A program made the translations under genes and the position numbers. Positions 1 through 9,274 of a DNA stretch of 64,000 nt are shown in pieces (position 1 is the first letter of the stretch; each line of letters begins with the position of its first letter). The stretch is from CAZJJK01 sp964546285 (GTDB lineage: Bacteria > Spirochaetota > Spirochaetia > Treponematales > Breznakiellaceae): positions 46,265 through 110,264 of the forward strand of contig CAZJJK010000002.1 of assembly GCA_964546285.1 (NCBI GenBank). The letters run 5' to 3'. The notes under the pieces were generated by a model. It saw nothing but the letters and a program-made list of their open reading frames with translations. It searched no databases and was not told where the DNA came from.

Positions 1-169
1 AGCCGACATTACCCTTTTTATCTCCCACCACGGTCAAAGCCGAAAAAGAGAAACGCCTACCACCCTTGACAACCTTTGCCGTCCTATTGAGGCGGACGAG
101 CTTTTCTACGAATTCTTTGTCCTGGTAATCGCGGTTTCGATCGCGACCCCTATCCTTTCCGTGCTCCAT
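1..169 (-). CDS. rpsE: 30S ribosomal protein S5, N-terminal part (cut by window edge)
   Basis: The first 56 codons of S5, which sits near the decoding site of the 30S subunit and contributes to accuracy. The minus-strand translation begins [12 protein letters not shown] and continues into the conserved S5 N-terminal double-stranded-RNA-binding-like segment ([17 protein letters not shown]). The ATG is at 169-167. A G-rich ribosome-binding site (GGGGG) overlaps the TAG stop of rplR, so the two genes are tightly coupled. The rest of the gene lies beyond base 1. The position after rplR matches the usual spc operon order. Identity is secure; only completeness is lacking. Confidence 0.93.
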   Translation of the reverse strand, partial: MEHGKDRGRDRNRDYQDKEFVEKLVRLNRTAKVVKGGRRFSFSALTVVGDKKGNVG

Positions 170-177
170 TTCGCCCC

Positions 178-540
178 CTAGAACTTTATCCCGGCTTTCC
201 GGGCACCGTCAGCTATTGCCTTGATGAGGCCATGATACAGATAACCATTCCGATCAAATACCACGGACTCTATTTTTTTATCGATAAGCCGTTTGCCCAT
301 AAGCTCACCGAGCTTGCCGGCCCCTTCGACATTACGCTTAATATCCTTCAGGTCAGGCTCAAGGCTAGACGCTGAAGCGATCGTATTGCCGACTGAATCG
401 TCAACCACCTGAACATAAAGATAGCGGTTGCTTTTAAAGACGCTCATGCGCGGCTTCTCCGCGGTACCAGCTATCCTCTTACGGATATGGACCTTCCTTT
501 TTAGCCGCTTCCTATCTTTCTCAACCATTTTACGCAACAT
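178..540 (-). CDS. rplR: 50S ribosomal protein L18
   Basis: L18 binds 5S rRNA together with L5 and L25 and anchors it in the central protuberance of the 50S subunit. The 120 residues match the usual family length. The basic N-terminus ([16 protein letters not shown]) is followed by the conserved core [18 protein letters not shown] and a C-terminal [23 protein letters not shown], which is characteristic of L18. It lies between rplF and rpsE, as in most bacterial spc operons. The start is ATG at 540, 11 bases downstream of the rplF stop, which implies shared transcription. Nothing in the sequence looks damaged. Confidence 0.97.
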   Translation of the reverse strand: MLRKMVEKDRKRLKRKVHIRKRIAGTAEKPRMSVFKSNRYLYVQVVDDSVGNTIASASSLEPDLKDIKRNVEGAGKLGELMGKRLIDKKIESVVFDRNGYLYHGLIKAIADGARKAGIKF

Positions 541-551
541 AGACCACTGCC

Positions 552-1091
552 TTATTTAACGCCGGATTTTCCGACTTTCCTACGTATGGTTTCATTATCG
601 TAGCGTATGCCCTTCCCCTTATAAGGTTCGGGCAAACGCAACTGCCTAATTTGGGACGCGAATTCACCGACTTGGTGTTTATCAATTCCCGACATGGTAA
701 GCTTTCCGCTGGCATCGGCCGTAACGCTTAAGCCCTTCGGTATATGCACCATGATTTCATTTGAATAGCCAAGGTTCAAGGTTAAAAGCTCTCCCTTTAC
801 CTCGGCGCGAAATCCGACGCCATTAATGATAAGCGTCCTGCTGAAACCGGCGGAAACCCCAATCACCATATTATTGAGGAGGTTTCGATAGAGGCCATGA
901 TAAGCTTTTGACTGCTTTTCCTCATTTGCGCGGCTAACAGTAATTTGGTCCCCGCTGATATCAAAAGAAATAGACTCATGGTACTGCTGAGTCAATTTAC
1001 CCTTAGGCCCCTCAACGCTCATTAGGCCGTTGGCGATTGCGACCTTGACGCCTTGGGGAATTTTTACCGGGATTTTACCGATACGTGACAT
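552..1091 (-). CDS. rplF: 50S ribosomal protein L6
   Basis: L6 lies near the base of the L7/L12 stalk and the factor-binding centre of the 50S subunit. The 179 residues start [15 protein letters not shown], the near-invariant L6 N-terminus. Two homologous alpha/beta domains follow, and the C-terminal signature [22 protein letters not shown] is intact. The gene sits 12 bases after rpsH and 11 before rplR in standard spc order. It is not an aminoglycoside-type truncation: the C-terminal arm is complete. Confidence 0.97.
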   Translation of the reverse strand: MSRIGKIPVKIPQGVKVAIANGLMSVEGPKGKLTQQYHESISFDISGDQITVSRANEEKQSKAYHGLYRNLLNNMVIGVSAGFSRTLIINGVGFRAEVKGELLTLNLGYSNEIMVHIPKGLSVTADASGKLTMSGIDKHQVGEFASQIRQLRLPEPYKGKGIRYDNETIRRKVGKSGVK

Positions 1092-1103
1092 AAGTTCCCC
1101 TTT

Positions 1104-1502
1104 TCACCAAACGGTGCAGATTATTTCGCCGCCGACCTTCCGCTCAACGGCCTTCTTACCGGTGGTCACGCCGAACGAAGTGGAGACTATCAATGTTCCG
1201 TAACCATTTATTACCCGTGGCATAGTTTTATACCCGCTATAAACCCGACGACCGGGAGTGGATACCTTTTCCAAACCATGAACGACCGGGATACCAGTCT
1301 CATCATACTTCAAGAAAACCCTGATGGAATTTTGACCATCCTGATTGATCTTCTTAAAATTCTTAATGTATCCCTCGGTTTTTAAGATCTTAACGATCTC
1401 CAATTTAAGCTTGGAAGTAGGGATGTCTACCTTTTCGTGCTTTGCCATTCCGGCATTCCGGATTTTGGTAAGCATGTCCGCGATGGGATCAGAAACGCTC
1501 AT
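1104..1502 (-). CDS. rpsH: 30S ribosomal protein S8
   Basis: S8 binds the central domain of 16S rRNA early in 30S assembly. In E. coli it also represses its own operon by binding the spc mRNA near rplE. The 132 residues show the family start [17 protein letters not shown], the middle motif [25 protein letters not shown] and the C-terminal GGEIICTVW. It lies between rpsN and rplF as usual. I did not identify an S8 operator around rplE by eye, so autoregulation is only inferred from the family. Confidence 0.97.
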   Translation of the reverse strand: MSVSDPIADMLTKIRNAGMAKHEKVDIPTSKLKLEIVKILKTEGYIKNFKKINQDGQNSIRVFLKYDETGIPVVHGLEKVSTPGRRVYSGYKTMPRVINGYGTLIVSTSFGVTTGKKAVERKVGGEIICTVW

Positions 1503-1516
1503 CTAGATCTCCTACC

Positions 1517-1702
1517 TTACCAACTGGATTTTGTCACGCCGGGGATTAAGCCCTCGCTGGCGAGCTTTCGGAAGCAAAGACGACACATCTCAAACTTTCT
1601 GAGATATCCGCGCGCCCTACCGCAAATTCTGCAACGGTTTACTTTCCGTGTGGAATATTTCGGCACACGCAGCGCCTTAATTATCATCGCTTTTCTAGCC
1701 AT
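1517..1702 (-). CDS. rpsN: 30S ribosomal protein S14, type Z (zinc form)
   Basis: The short 61-residue form of S14, located in the head of the 30S subunit. Four cysteines, C24-x2-C27 and C40-x2-C43, form the zinc ribbon, which is absent from the longer zinc-free form. The C-terminal [11 protein letters not shown] is the conserved type Z ending. It sits between rplE and rpsH with 11- and 14-base spacers. The zinc form is usual in spirochaetes and many Gram-positives and argues against a proteobacterial origin. No zinc-free paralogue is present in this window. Confidence 0.97.
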   Translation of the reverse strand: MARKAMIIKALRVPKYSTRKVNRCRICGRARGYLRKFEMCRLCFRKLASEGLIPGVTKSSW

Positions 1703-1713
1703 GCGCTCCTCGC

Positions 1714-2265
1714 TTACTTCCTGAAAGGCATACCGAATTTCGCTAACAGCGCTTTAGCCTCAGCATCGGTTTTCGCCGTAGTGACAATGGCGACGTTTAA
1801 ACCCGCCACCCGCTCGATCTTATCAAAATCTATCTCAGGGAAAATAATTTGTTCGGTGATACCCATGGAATAATTCCCATGTCCATCAAAGGCATTTTGG
1901 TTCACACCGCGAAAGTCCTTAACACGAGGTAGAGCGACATTAACCAATCGATCGAGAAATTCGTACATGATAGCGCCACGCAGCGTGACTCTGGCGCCTA
2001 TCTCTTGACCTTCTCTTATTTTAAAGTTAGCGATACTCTTACGCGCCTTGGTCTTAACGGCTTTTTGACCGGTAATCAAGGTAAGATCGTCAATAGCTGC
2101 GTCAAGCAATTTCTTGTTTTGAAGAGCTTCGCCTACACCCATGCTGACGACGATCTTATCGACCTTTGGCGTCTGCATCGTCGATTTATAGCCAAACTCC
2201 TTAAAAAGCTCCGGAGCGAAACGCTCCTTATAGGCTTTCTTGAGCCGCGGTTCGTAGTTCTTCAT
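1714..2265 (-). CDS. rplE: 50S ribosomal protein L5
   Basis: L5 binds 5S rRNA and contacts the P-site tRNA from the central protuberance. I place the start at ATG 2265 ([20 protein letters not shown]), giving 183 residues. An upstream in-frame start six codons earlier is possible, but a GGAGAGG ribosome-binding site sits about 7 bases before ATG 2265. That ATG also overlaps the rplX stop as TGATG, a classical coupling arrangement. The conserved segments [22 protein letters not shown] and the C-terminal [13 protein letters not shown] are intact. Confidence 0.96.
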   Translation of the reverse strand: MKNYEPRLKKAYKERFAPELFKEFGYKSTMQTPKVDKIVVSMGVGEALQNKKLLDAAIDDLTLITGQKAVKTKARKSIANFKIREGQEIGARVTLRGAIMYEFLDRLVNVALPRVKDFRGVNQNAFDGHGNYSMGITEQIIFPEIDFDKIERVAGLNVAIVTTAKTDAEAKALLAKFGMPFRK

Positions 2266-2582
2266 CACAACGCCTCTCCGCATTTTTTGCAGATTCTCTG
2301 CTTATTTTCTCCGTCCAATTTATAGCCTATTCTGGTTGGTCCACATTTTTTACAGACCACCATAACATTGGACACGGCAAGAGCGGCTTCAATTTCGACA
2401 ATTCCGCCTCTATCTTGCTGACTCTTCCGCCTCATCGCCTTTTTAACGATATTAGCGCCCTCAACGACAACCCGGTTTTTTTCGCGGTCTAATTTTAAAA
2501 CGCGACCGCGCTTACCCTTGTCTTTACCAGCGATAATTTGGACGGTATCGTCTTTCCTTATCTTTATCTTTCCTTGGGTCAT
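2265..2582 (-). CDS. rplX: 50S ribosomal protein L24
   Basis: L24 is an assembly-initiating protein of the 50S subunit. The KOW motif is in [20 protein letters not shown] near the N-terminus. The C-terminal half carries two CxxC pairs (CKKCG...CKKCG), common in zinc-type L24 of many bacteria. I choose ATG 2582 ([10 protein letters not shown], 105 residues) over an in-frame GTG three codons earlier. The AAGGAG ribosome-binding site lies 8 bases before this ATG but abuts the GTG. Its stop shares one base with the rplE start. Confidence 0.95.
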   Translation of the reverse strand: MTQGKIKIRKDDTVQIIAGKDKGKRGRVLKLDREKNRVVVEGANIVKKAMRRKSQQDRGGIVEIEAALAVSNVMVVCKKCGPTRIGYKLDGENKQRICKKCGEAL

Positions 2583-2594
2583 ACCGTCCACTCC

Positions 2595-2963
2595 TTACAA
2601 AACCTCAGGCGCGAGCGACACGATTTTCATATAATCTTTTTCGCGCAACTCGCGTGCGACCGGTCCGAAAATTCGCTTACCCTTAGGATTCATGCTCGCG
2701 TCGATAATAACGCAAGCGTTATCGTCAAACCGTATATAGGTTCCGTCCGCTCTGCGGTATTCCTTATGAGTCCTAACGATAACAGCTTTCTCAACCGAAC
2801 CTTTCTTGATAGTGGAGGTCGGCAACGTATCCTTTACGGCTACGACAACCACATCGCCAATACTGGCATAACGCCGTTTCGATCCGCCTAAAACCTTGAT
2901 GCACTGAACGACTTTCGCGCCTGAATTATCGGCGACGTTCAGGAAGCTTTCCACTTGAATCAT
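2595..2963 (-). CDS. rplN: 50S ribosomal protein L14
   Basis: L14 sits at the subunit interface of the 50S and forms intersubunit bridges. The 122 residues match the standard family length. They start [17 protein letters not shown] and contain the family signature around [20 protein letters not shown], ending [15 protein letters not shown]. The gene lies between rpsQ (13-base spacer) and rplX (12 bases) in the conserved order, so it is almost certainly in one transcript with them. No irregularities are seen. Confidence 0.97.
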   Translation of the reverse strand: MIQVESFLNVADNSGAKVVQCIKVLGGSKRRYASIGDVVVVAVKDTLPTSTIKKGSVEKAVIVRTHKEYRRADGTYIRFDDNACVIIDASMNPKGKRIFGPVARELREKDYMKIVSLAPEVL

Positions 2964-2976
2964 GACAAACGCTCCC

Positions 2977-3249
2977 CTATTTCGCCCGCTCGATTATTTC
3001 GACGAGCTTCCAACACTTTTCCCGGCTAACAGGCCGAGATTCTATTACGCGAACGCGGTCACCCATTTTAGCGTCATTATTTTCATCATGAGCTTTAAGC
3101 CGCTTAGTACGCGTCACGTATTTCTTATACAGAGGATGCAGGGCTTTGGAGCTAACCGATACAACAATGGTTTTATCCATCTTATCGCTGGCCACTATCC
3201 CCACAAACTCTCGCTTCCCGCTTTTTACCGCGGTTTTTTGCTCTTCCAC
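2977..3249 (-). CDS. rpsQ: 30S ribosomal protein S17
   Basis: S17 is a primary 16S rRNA-binding protein with an OB fold. The 90 residues carry the conserved core [19 protein letters not shown], the [16 protein letters not shown] segment and [23 protein letters not shown]. It is placed between rpmC and rplN as in the S10 operon of most bacteria. A short charged N-terminal extension ([12 protein letters not shown]) precedes the core; the only upstream signal is the AT-rich spacer after rpmC, so the exact start is likely but not proven. Confidence 0.96.
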   Translation of the reverse strand: MEEQKTAVKSGKREFVGIVASDKMDKTIVVSVSSKALHPLYKKYVTRTKRLKAHDENNDAKMGDRVRVIESRPVSREKCWKLVEIIERAK

Positions 3250-3260
3250 GATATTCTCCT

Positions 3261-3458
3261 TTACGCCTTAGCTGCCAGATCATGCTGGTGGATCAGCGTA
3301 TTGAGGCGCGCCAATTGACGACGCATAACTCGTTTCTGGAGCGGGTTCTCCACGTGGCCTATAACCATTTGGAATCGTAGCTCCATATATTTGCGATTCA
3401 TCTCGTCTCTTTTAGCGACAAGTTCTGGATACGACAGGTTACCGAATGTATTTTTCAT
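3261..3458 (-). CDS. rpmC: 50S ribosomal protein L29
   Basis: L29 is a two-helix protein at the polypeptide exit tunnel, close to L23, where nascent-chain factors dock. The 65 residues ([23 protein letters not shown]...) show the family pattern, with the [33 protein letters not shown] helix pair. It is encoded between rplP (9-base spacer) and rpsQ (11 bases). Length, charge and position all agree with L29; sequence divergence is high in this family, so position adds much of the confidence. Confidence 0.95.
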   Translation of the reverse strand: MKNTFGNLSYPELVAKRDEMNRKYMELRFQMVIGHVENPLQKRVMRRQLARLNTLIHQHDLAAKA

Positions 3459-3467
3459 AGCCTATCC

Positions 3468-3887
3468 TTACATTCCCAGTTCAGCACGAACGGCGAATTT
3501 AGTTTTTATGGGAAGCTTGGTTCCCGCTAAACGCATAGCTTCCTCAGCCAAGCCGCGCTCAACGCCGCCCAACTCAAAAAGCACCGTACCGGGTTTGACT
3601 ACAGCCACCCAATACTCAGGGTTACCTTTCCCCTTACCCATTCTTGTTTCAGCCGGCTTCTTACTATACGGCTTATCGGGGAAAATACGTATCCATAATT
3701 TACCGCCACGTTTAATATGACGATTAAGCGCGATACGGGCGGCTTCGATCTGACGATTCGTTAACCACATACGATCTTCCGAAACCAAACCGAACTCACC
3801 AAAAGCGACGCTATTGCCTCGCGTGGCGCGCCCAGGCATAGAACCACGCTGCACCTTGCGGTGCTTTACTCGTTTAGGACTAAGCAT
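3468..3887 (-). CDS. rplP: 50S ribosomal protein L16
   Basis: L16 organises the A-site region of the 50S subunit near the peptidyl-transferase centre. The 139-residue product starts [15 protein letters not shown], the universal L16 N-terminus. It contains [45 protein letters not shown], including the conserved arginine that is hydroxylated in some bacteria. The start codon follows the rpsC stop by two bases, so translation is probably coupled. Complete and unremarkable. Confidence 0.97.
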   Translation of the reverse strand: MLSPKRVKHRKVQRGSMPGRATRGNSVAFGEFGLVSEDRMWLTNRQIEAARIALNRHIKRGGKLWIRIFPDKPYSKKPAETRMGKGKGNPEYWVAVVKPGTVLFELGGVERGLAEEAMRLAGTKLPIKTKFAVRAELGM

Positions 3888-3889
3888 AA

Positions 3890-4594
3890 TTAACTCCTCG
3901 CGGGAGCGCGCTCGCGCCGCTTCCTGACCAATACGCCCGCGTCTTCCTTCTGTTCCTTACCATACTTCATACCGTTATAGACCCACACTTTTACGCCTAT
4001 CGCGCCAAAGGTAGTCTGAGCTTCCGCGAAACCATATTCGATATCGGCACGTAGCGTATGCAACGGAACGCGGCCTTCTTTATGCTCCTCGGTTCGCGAC
4101 ATTTCAGCGCCGCCGAGACGACCGGAAAGCCTAATCTTGATTCCTTGAGCGTTGCCCTTTCTGATCGCGTTAGCTATAGCTTGTTTCATAGCCTTCCGGA
4201 AAGAACCCCTAGCCAATAATTGCCTAGCTATATTTTGCGCTACCAACTGAGCGTTATTATCGGCGTTGCGTACTTCCTTGATTTTTATCTGTATCTTTTT
4301 TGTAACAAGCTTCTGTAATTGACCGCCAATTTTTTCTATATTCGCTCCCTTAACGCCAATAATAACGCCAGGACGAGCGGTATGAATAACAATCGTGATC
4401 CGCTGGGGATGACGAATGATTTCCAATTCAGCTATATCGGCACCCTTGGTTTCACTCATTCCCAGTATATATTTGCGTAACTTAAGATCCTCATGCAGGG
4501 TATCGGCGTATTCTTTGGGATCAACATACCAGCGAGAAGCCCATGTTCTATTGATACCGACTCTTAAGCCGATTGGATTTACTTTTTGTCCCAC
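3890..4594 (-). CDS. rpsC: 30S ribosomal protein S3
   Basis: S3 lies at the mRNA entry channel of the 30S subunit and has mRNA helicase activity together with S4 and S5. The 234 residues begin [24 protein letters not shown]. The KH domain is visible around [17 protein letters not shown], with the GxxG loop near residues 78-83. The C-terminal domain has [31 protein letters not shown]. The gene starts one base after the rplV stop and is in standard S10 operon order. A basic tail ([11 protein letters not shown]) closes the protein. Confidence 0.97.
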   Translation of the reverse strand: MGQKVNPIGLRVGINRTWASRWYVDPKEYADTLHEDLKLRKYILGMSETKGADIAELEIIRHPQRITIVIHTARPGVIIGVKGANIEKIGGQLQKLVTKKIQIKIKEVRNADNNAQLVAQNIARQLLARGSFRKAMKQAIANAIRKGNAQGIKIRLSGRLGGAEMSRTEEHKEGRVPLHTLRADIEYGFAEAQTTFGAIGVKVWVYNGMKYGKEQKEDAGVLVRKRRERAPARS

Positions 4595-4595
4595 C

Positions 4596-4958
4596 TTAAT
4601 CCCCCGCCTTAGCGATCTCGTCTACGACCACGGTAATATGGCAAATTCGCTTAAGAAGCATATCAGCCCGTCCCCTGGCCCGGAACCACACTCGTTTCAT
4701 CCTTGGACCATCATCGATCCGGATATCCTTTACATACAACATTTCCTCGTCCAATTTCTTATTGCGGTCCAAGGCGTTTGACGCCGCTGACTTTACGGTC
4801 TTTCCTATTAGACGCGCGCCCTTATGAGGCATATTGCGAAGAATAGACATCGCCTCCGGATAGGGCTTACGCCTAACCAAATCGGCGACGGGACGCACCT
4901 TATAAGGGGACGCGATAAGAAATTTTGACTTGGCGCAATAGCCGTTTCTATCTGCCAT
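4596..4958 (-). CDS. rplV: 50S ribosomal protein L22
   Basis: L22 lines the exit tunnel of the 50S subunit; its hairpin loop takes part in macrolide sensitivity and nascent-peptide arrest. The 120 residues include the conserved core [43 protein letters not shown] and the hairpin-bearing end [31 protein letters not shown]. It is placed between rpsS and rpsC with almost no spacer. No hairpin deletion of the kind linked to erythromycin resistance is obvious, but I cannot align it here. Confidence 0.97.
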   Translation of the reverse strand: MADRNGYCAKSKFLIASPYKVRPVADLVRRKPYPEAMSILRNMPHKGARLIGKTVKSAASNALDRNKKLDEEMLYVKDIRIDDGPRMKRVWFRARGRADMLLKRICHITVVVDEIAKAGD

Positions 4959-4965
4959 ATACTAC

Positions 4966-5247
4966 CTACTTCCTCGCGGCTTTCTTGTCCGAACCCGCGT
5001 GTCCCCGGAAAATACGGGTGGGCGAGAACTCACCGAGCTTATGGCCGACCAGGTTTTCAGTGATATACACCGGCACCCAGGTCTTTCCGTTATAAACCGA
5101 TATGGTACTGCCCACCATTTCCGGAATGATTGTGGAACAGCGTGAGTATGTCTTGATCATCTTGCGATCACCAGACTTGCTCATCTCGTTAACCTTTTTA
5201 TAAAGGCTTTTCTCTATAAATGGACCCTTTTTTACGGACCTTGACAT
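4966..5247 (-). CDS. rpsS: 30S ribosomal protein S19
   Basis: S19 sits in the head of the 30S subunit and forms bridges with the 50S central protuberance. The 93 residues start [19 protein letters not shown] and carry the S19 signature around [56 protein letters not shown], which is near-universal. It lies between rplB (9-base spacer) and rplV (7 bases). Standard length, no anomalies. Confidence 0.97.
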   Translation of the reverse strand: MSRSVKKGPFIEKSLYKKVNEMSKSGDRKMIKTYSRCSTIIPEMVGSTISVYNGKTWVPVYITENLVGHKLGEFSPTRIFRGHAGSDKKAARK

Positions 5248-5256
5248 GGCTCCTAC

Positions 5257-6078
5257 CTATTTCCTGCGGGTTACGATAAACCGAGAAGACGGCTTATGCT
5301 TATTACGCGTTTTATACCCGCGGGTCGGCTGACCCCAGGGCGTCACTGGATTGATGCCTTTATTGCAACCCTCACCACCGCCATGCGGATGATCAATCGG
5401 GTTCATCGCCATACCACGGACGGTTGGCCTGATGCCAAGCCATCGCTTTCTTCCGGCTTTACCAAGCTTCACATTCATATGGTCTTCGTTGCCGACTTCA
5501 CCGATGGTAGCCGAACATTTTTTGAAAACCATCCGCATTTCACTGGACGGAAGCTTCAACGTTACATAATCGCCTTCTTTCGCGACTATCAAAGCCTTTG
5601 ATCCGGCGGACCTAACCATTTGTCCGCCGCGGCCATAGGTTAATTCAACATTGTGAACCTGAAAACCTAAGGGAATAGCTTCTAAGGGCAGAGTATTGCC
5701 TGGATCCAAGGGCGCGTCCGGACCGCTCAAAACGGCAGCGCCAACTGATAAACCTTTTGGCGCTAGGATATACCGTTTATCGCCATCAACATAATGAACA
5801 AGAGCGATATTCGCGCTGCGATTCGGATCATATTCTATCGTCGCCACCTTGCCTGGAATACCGACCTTGTCACGCTTAAAATCGATATCGCGATATAAAC
5901 GCTTATGTCCGCCGCCCTTATGCCATACCGATATCCGCCCCTTAGCGCCTCGTCCGGCTTTTTCCGGCCGCCCGCTGGTGAGGGATTTTTCGGGTTTCCC
6001 ATTTGTAATTTCATCGAAATTCAAGCCCGCCCGACCTCGTAGACCTGGCGTCATTGGCTTATATGTTTTGATACCCAT
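5257..6078 (-). CDS. rplB: 50S ribosomal protein L2
   Basis: L2 is needed for subunit association and peptidyl-transferase activity. The 273 residues match the normal length. They include [28 protein letters not shown] in the N-terminal domain and the highly conserved C-terminal stretch [16 protein letters not shown], which contains the histidine homologous to E. coli His229, implicated in peptidyl transfer. It follows rplW by 21 bases and precedes rpsS. Complete. Confidence 0.98.
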   Translation of the reverse strand: MGIKTYKPMTPGLRGRAGLNFDEITNGKPEKSLTSGRPEKAGRGAKGRISVWHKGGGHKRLYRDIDFKRDKVGIPGKVATIEYDPNRSANIALVHYVDGDKRYILAPKGLSVGAAVLSGPDAPLDPGNTLPLEAIPLGFQVHNVELTYGRGGQMVRSAGSKALIVAKEGDYVTLKLPSSEMRMVFKKCSATIGEVGNEDHMNVKLGKAGRKRWLGIRPTVRGMAMNPIDHPHGGGEGCNKGINPVTPWGQPTRGYKTRNKHKPSSRFIVTRRK

Positions 6079-6099
6079 ATCTTTCCCCTAGCGCGTCGC

Positions 6100-6384
6100 C
6101 TAGACGCCCTCAAAAAGACCGATCTTTTCATCTTTTTGCAGACGAACGATAGCCTTCTTCCAACTCGATGTATAACCAGCCCGATTCCGCAAGCGCTTGG
6201 GCTTTCCACCCACATTCATTACCGTACAGGAAACTGGATGAACATTAAACAAACGCCTAACCGCTTCTTTTATCTGCAACTTGGTCGCGGCGGGATCTAC
6301 CTTAAATACATATTTCCCCTGCTCGCGCATAGCGTTGCTCTTTTCACTTAAAACCGGCTCTATCAATACCTTTTCGTAGATCAT
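6100..6384 (-). CDS. rplW: 50S ribosomal protein L23
   Basis: L23 surrounds the exit tunnel and is the docking site of trigger factor and SRP. The 94-residue product has the family pattern YEKVLIEPVLSEKSNAMREQGKYVFKVDPAATKLQIKEAVRRLFNVHPVSCTVMNVGGKPKR. Its ATG overlaps the rplD stop by four bases (ATGA at 6381-6384), so translation is coupled to L4. Position between rplD and rplB is canonical. Confidence 0.97.
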   Translation of the reverse strand: MIYEKVLIEPVLSEKSNAMREQGKYVFKVDPAATKLQIKEAVRRLFNVHPVSCTVMNVGGKPKRLRNRAGYTSSWKKAIVRLQKDEKIGLFEGV

Positions 6385-7022
6385 TCAGCCGCCTCCGTCG
6401 TTTCGCCATAGAAAACGTTTAGATTTTTAGCGGCGGTCTCAAGCACCAGGACGCGGCGTCCATAAAACAAATCATGAGCGCGAAGCCGGTTATACGCCAA
6501 TAGCGTCAACCAAGGGATATTCCGCCCAGCGCGTCGTATCATGGCGTCATCATCCTTAAGGATCATAACCGTACGTTCCGAAGCGCCAAAATTACTGAGT
6601 ATCTTAACCAAGTCTTTGGTTTTTCCGGAATTGACACTAAAATCCTCAACCACTTTTAGCCTATCATCCTGAATTTTCAAACTCAGAATACTTTTCATGG
6701 CTAAGCGTTTCGCTTTTTTTGGCATCCGATAGGAAAAATCACGCGGCTTTGGCCCAAACACCACACCGCCGCCGACCAAAATAGGCGATTTCTTAACGCC
6801 GCGGCGAGCCCTACCCGTTCCCTTCTGCTTATACGGCTTAGCGTTTGAACCGTTGACTTCGCCGCGGTCCTTGGCGCAGGCCGTACCGAGACGAAGGTTC
6901 GCCAATTCGTTGTTGATGGCATACCAAATCACATCTTCGTTAGCCGGCAAGCCGAATACTGACTCAGCCAGGTCTACGCTATGCGATTCTTTACCTTCTA
7001 AAGAATAGACAGTCCTATTCAT
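6381..7022 (-). CDS. rplD: 50S ribosomal protein L4
   Basis: L4 reaches into the exit tunnel with an extended loop. In E. coli it also represses the S10 operon. The 213 residues contain the diagnostic loop KPYKQKGTGRARRGVKKSPILVGGGVVFGPKPRDFSYRMPKKAKRLAMKSILS. The N-terminus MNRTVYSLEGKE and the C-terminal LETAAKNLNVFYGE fit the family. It starts 11 bases after rplC and overlaps rplW. I see no leader resembling the E. coli L4-binding hairpin upstream of rpsJ, so autogenous control is unproven. Confidence 0.97.
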   Translation of the reverse strand: MNRTVYSLEGKESHSVDLAESVFGLPANEDVIWYAINNELANLRLGTACAKDRGEVNGSNAKPYKQKGTGRARRGVKKSPILVGGGVVFGPKPRDFSYRMPKKAKRLAMKSILSLKIQDDRLKVVEDFSVNSGKTKDLVKILSNFGASERTVMILKDDDAMIRRAGRNIPWLTLLAYNRLRAHDLFYGRRVLVLETAAKNLNVFYGETTEAAE

Positions 7023-7033
7023 CGTTTTCCTCG

Positions 7034-7654
7034 TTACTTCTTGACCGCGGTCCTAACGACCACCAAGCTTTTATTAGCGCCAGGTATGGCGCCGCGAACC
7101 AAAAGGGTTCGATTATCCACATCCACTTTAACAACCCGAAGATTAAGAACCGTCACACGCTCGCGGCCCATACGACCCGGCATTTTGATGTTCTTAAACG
7201 ATCGGCCAGGCGTTGTACACTGTCCGGTAGAACCAGGTTCTCTATGGAATTTCGATCCATGGGTCTTCCGACCGCCGGCAAAACCCCAGCGCTTCACGAC
7301 ACCCTGAAAGCCCTTTCCCTTTGAAATACCGGTCACATCAACGTAGCCGCAATTCTGAAACAATTCAGCGCCAAGGCTATCGCCAACTTGACATTCTCTT
7401 TCAAAATCACGGAATTCGCGAAGCTTCTTTACCGGATCAACACCTTCAGGAAATTGGCCAGCATAGGGCTTGCTAATTTTATTAGGCTTCACGCCGCCAA
7501 TACCAAGGACGACCGCGGAGTACCCGTCTTTATCTTCCGATTTCTGAGCCACGACGATATTCGGATCTATCTTAATTACCGTTACCGGTATGAGGTTCCC
7601 CTCATCATCGAAGACCTGCGTCATGCCCAACTTCTTGGCCATCAGCCCTACCAT
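7034..7654 (-). CDS. rplC: 50S ribosomal protein L3
   Basis: L3 is an early 50S assembly protein whose loop approaches the peptidyl-transferase centre. I place the start at ATG 7654 (MVGLMAKKLGMTQVFDDEG, 206 residues), because GGAG lies 7 bases before it. An in-frame ATG four codons upstream has no convincing ribosome-binding site and would add MEFL, which is not part of the family N-terminus. The core KGKGFQGVVKRWGFAGGRKTHGSKFHREPGSTGQ and PGRMGRERVTVLNLRVVKVD are conserved. Confidence 0.96.
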   Translation of the reverse strand: MVGLMAKKLGMTQVFDDEGNLIPVTVIKIDPNIVVAQKSEDKDGYSAVVLGIGGVKPNKISKPYAGQFPEGVDPVKKLREFRDFERECQVGDSLGAELFQNCGYVDVTGISKGKGFQGVVKRWGFAGGRKTHGSKFHREPGSTGQCTTPGRSFKNIKMPGRMGRERVTVLNLRVVKVDVDNRTLLVRGAIPGANKSLVVVRTAVKK

Positions 7655-7716
7655 CAAAAACTCCATTCAAGGCACGTTATCCCGAGGTCAGGGGACCGTC
7701 TGCCCATATAGTATGA

Positions 7717-8025
7717 TTACTGCTTAATCTCGACGTCTACGCCGGCAGGTAATTCTAGTTTCATAAGCGAATCCATCACTTCCGACGAAGGATCCAAGAT
7801 ATCAATCAAGCGCTTATGAGTCCGCATTTCAAACTGCTCCCGCGCCTTTTTATTGACATGGGGCGAGCGTAGGACGGTGATCTTATTGATCCGCGTCGGC
7901 AACGGTATAGGACCAGAAACCTTCGCGCCGGCCTTCTGCACCGTCTGCACTATCGCTTTGGCGCTTTGGTCGATAAGTTCTACATCGAAGCCGCGCAAAC
8001 GCACGCGAATTCGTTCCTTAGCCAT
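7717..8025 (-). CDS. rpsJ: 30S ribosomal protein S10 (NusE)
   Basis: S10 is a 30S head protein that also acts as NusE in antitermination, together with NusB and NusG. The 102-residue form begins [20 protein letters not shown] perfect GGAGG lies just before ATG 8025, whereas a longer in-frame extension upstream (16 codons) reads through an intergenic hairpin and lacks S10 similarity. The family motif [36 protein letters not shown] is complete. First of the S10-type genes, downstream of tuf. Confidence 0.97.
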   Translation of the reverse strand: MAKERIRVRLRGFDVELIDQSAKAIVQTVQKAGAKVSGPIPLPTRINKITVLRSPHVNKKAREQFEMRTHKRLIDILDPSSEVMDSLMKLELPAGVDVEIKQ

Positions 8026-8039
8026 TTTTCCTCCAAACG

Positions 8040-8067
8040 GGGACGGCACCCATAAAGACACCGTCCC
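8040..8067 (-). promoter_or_regulatory. Intercistronic hairpin between tuf and rpsJ
   Basis: GGGACGG (8040-8046) pairs perfectly with CCGTCCC (8061-8067): a 7-bp stem with a 14-base loop in the 58-base spacer between the tuf stop and the rpsJ start. It ends a few bases before the rpsJ ribosome-binding site. There is no T-run after it, so it is not a strong intrinsic terminator. It could act as a processing site or weak attenuator between abundant tuf mRNA and the ribosomal-protein genes. Function is inferred. Confidence 0.5.
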
Positions 8068-8083
8068 GCCCATACGTCACGAA

Positions 8084-9274
8084 TCAGCCGAGTATATCGG
8101 TGACCTGACCAGAAGCGACCGTACGACCGCCCTCGCGGATTGCAAAACGAAGGCCTTTTTCCATAGCGATCGGATGAATCAGCTCACCAATAATTTCCGA
8201 GTTATCTCCCGGCATTACCATTTCTTTACCTTCCGGCAACTTAACCGTACCGGTAATATCAGTGGTTCGGAAATAGAACTGCGGGCGATATCCGGAGAAG
8301 AAGGGGCTATGCCGTCCGCCTTCTTCTTTGGACAGACAGTAAATCTGACCCTTAAACTTATCATGGGGAGTGATAGAACCGATCTTGGCCAAAACCTGAC
8401 CGCGCTCAACATCCTTCTTATCGATACCACGTAATAGAGTACCCACATTGTCGCCGGCCTGAGCTTCATCTAAGAGCTTATTGAACATTTCAATACCGGT
8501 AACAACGGTCTTTTTGGTCGGCTTGATACCGACAATTTCAACTTCCTCATTGAGCTTCAGAACACCGCGATCAACCTTACCGGTTACTACGGTTCCACGA
8601 CCGGAAATAGTGAAAACGTCCTCAATCGGCATCAGGAAGGGCTTATCAGAGTCGCGTTCTGGATCAGGGAAATAGCTATCCATAGCGGCAAGTAATTCAT
8701 CAACGCACTTGGTCGCTTCTGGATTATCCGGTTCAGTCATCGCCTTAAAGGCGGAACCACGAATGATAGGCGTCTTGTCGCCAGGGAATTTATTCTGATT
8801 TAAAACATCCCGAATCTCTTCTTCCACAAGCTCCAAAAGCTCAGGATCGTCAACCAGGTCAACCTTATTCAAGAAAACAATGATAGCCGGAACGCCAACC
8901 TGACGAGCCAGAATGATATGTTCTCGGGTTTGGGGCATAACCGAATCAGGAGCCGAAACGACCAGAACGGAGCCGTCCATCTGAGCGGCACCAGTGATCA
9001 TGTTCTTAATATAGTCAGCGTGACCGGGGCAGTCGATATGGGCATAATGCCTTTTATCGGACTGGTATTCCAAATGCCGTGTATTAATGGTAATACCACG
9101 CGCCTTCTCTTCCGGCGCGTTATCTATTTCATCATATTGCATGATCTTATCGCCGAATTTCTTTGCACAGTGCATGGTAATCGCGGCGGAAAGCGTCGTC
9201 TTGCCATGGTCAACATGACCGATAGTACCGACGTTCATATGAGGTTTGGTTCGATTGAACTTATCCTTAGCCAT
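8084..9274 (-). CDS. tuf: Elongation factor Tu
   Basis: EF-Tu is the GTPase that delivers aminoacyl-tRNA to the ribosomal A site. The 396 residues match the family. G motifs are visible: GHVDHGK at 19-25, DCPGH at 81-85 and NKVD at 136-139. The switch I segment around [10 protein letters not shown] is intact, and domains 2 and 3 follow to the C-terminal [22 protein letters not shown] precedes ATG 9274. The gene is followed directly by rpsJ and preceded by a 458-base gap holding a candidate promoter. The usual fusA neighbour is missing. Only one tuf copy is in the window. Confidence 0.98.
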   Translation of the reverse strand: MAKDKFNRTKPHMNVGTIGHVDHGKTTLSAAITMHCAKKFGDKIMQYDEIDNAPEEKARGITINTRHLEYQSDKRHYAHIDCPGHADYIKNMITGAAQMDGSVLVVSAPDSVMPQTREHIILARQVGVPAIIVFLNKVDLVDDPELLELVEEEIRDVLNQNKFPGDKTPIIRGSAFKAMTEPDNPEATKCVDELLAAMDSYFPDPERDSDKPFLMPIEDVFTISGRGTVVTGKVDRGVLKLNEEVEIVGIKPTKKTVVTGIEMFNKLLDEAQAGDNVGTLLRGIDKKDVERGQVLAKIGSITPHDKFKGQIYCLSKEEGGRHSPFFSGYRPQFYFRTTDITGTVKLPEGKEMVMPGDNSEIIGELIHPIAMEKGLRFAIREGGRTVASGQVTDILG

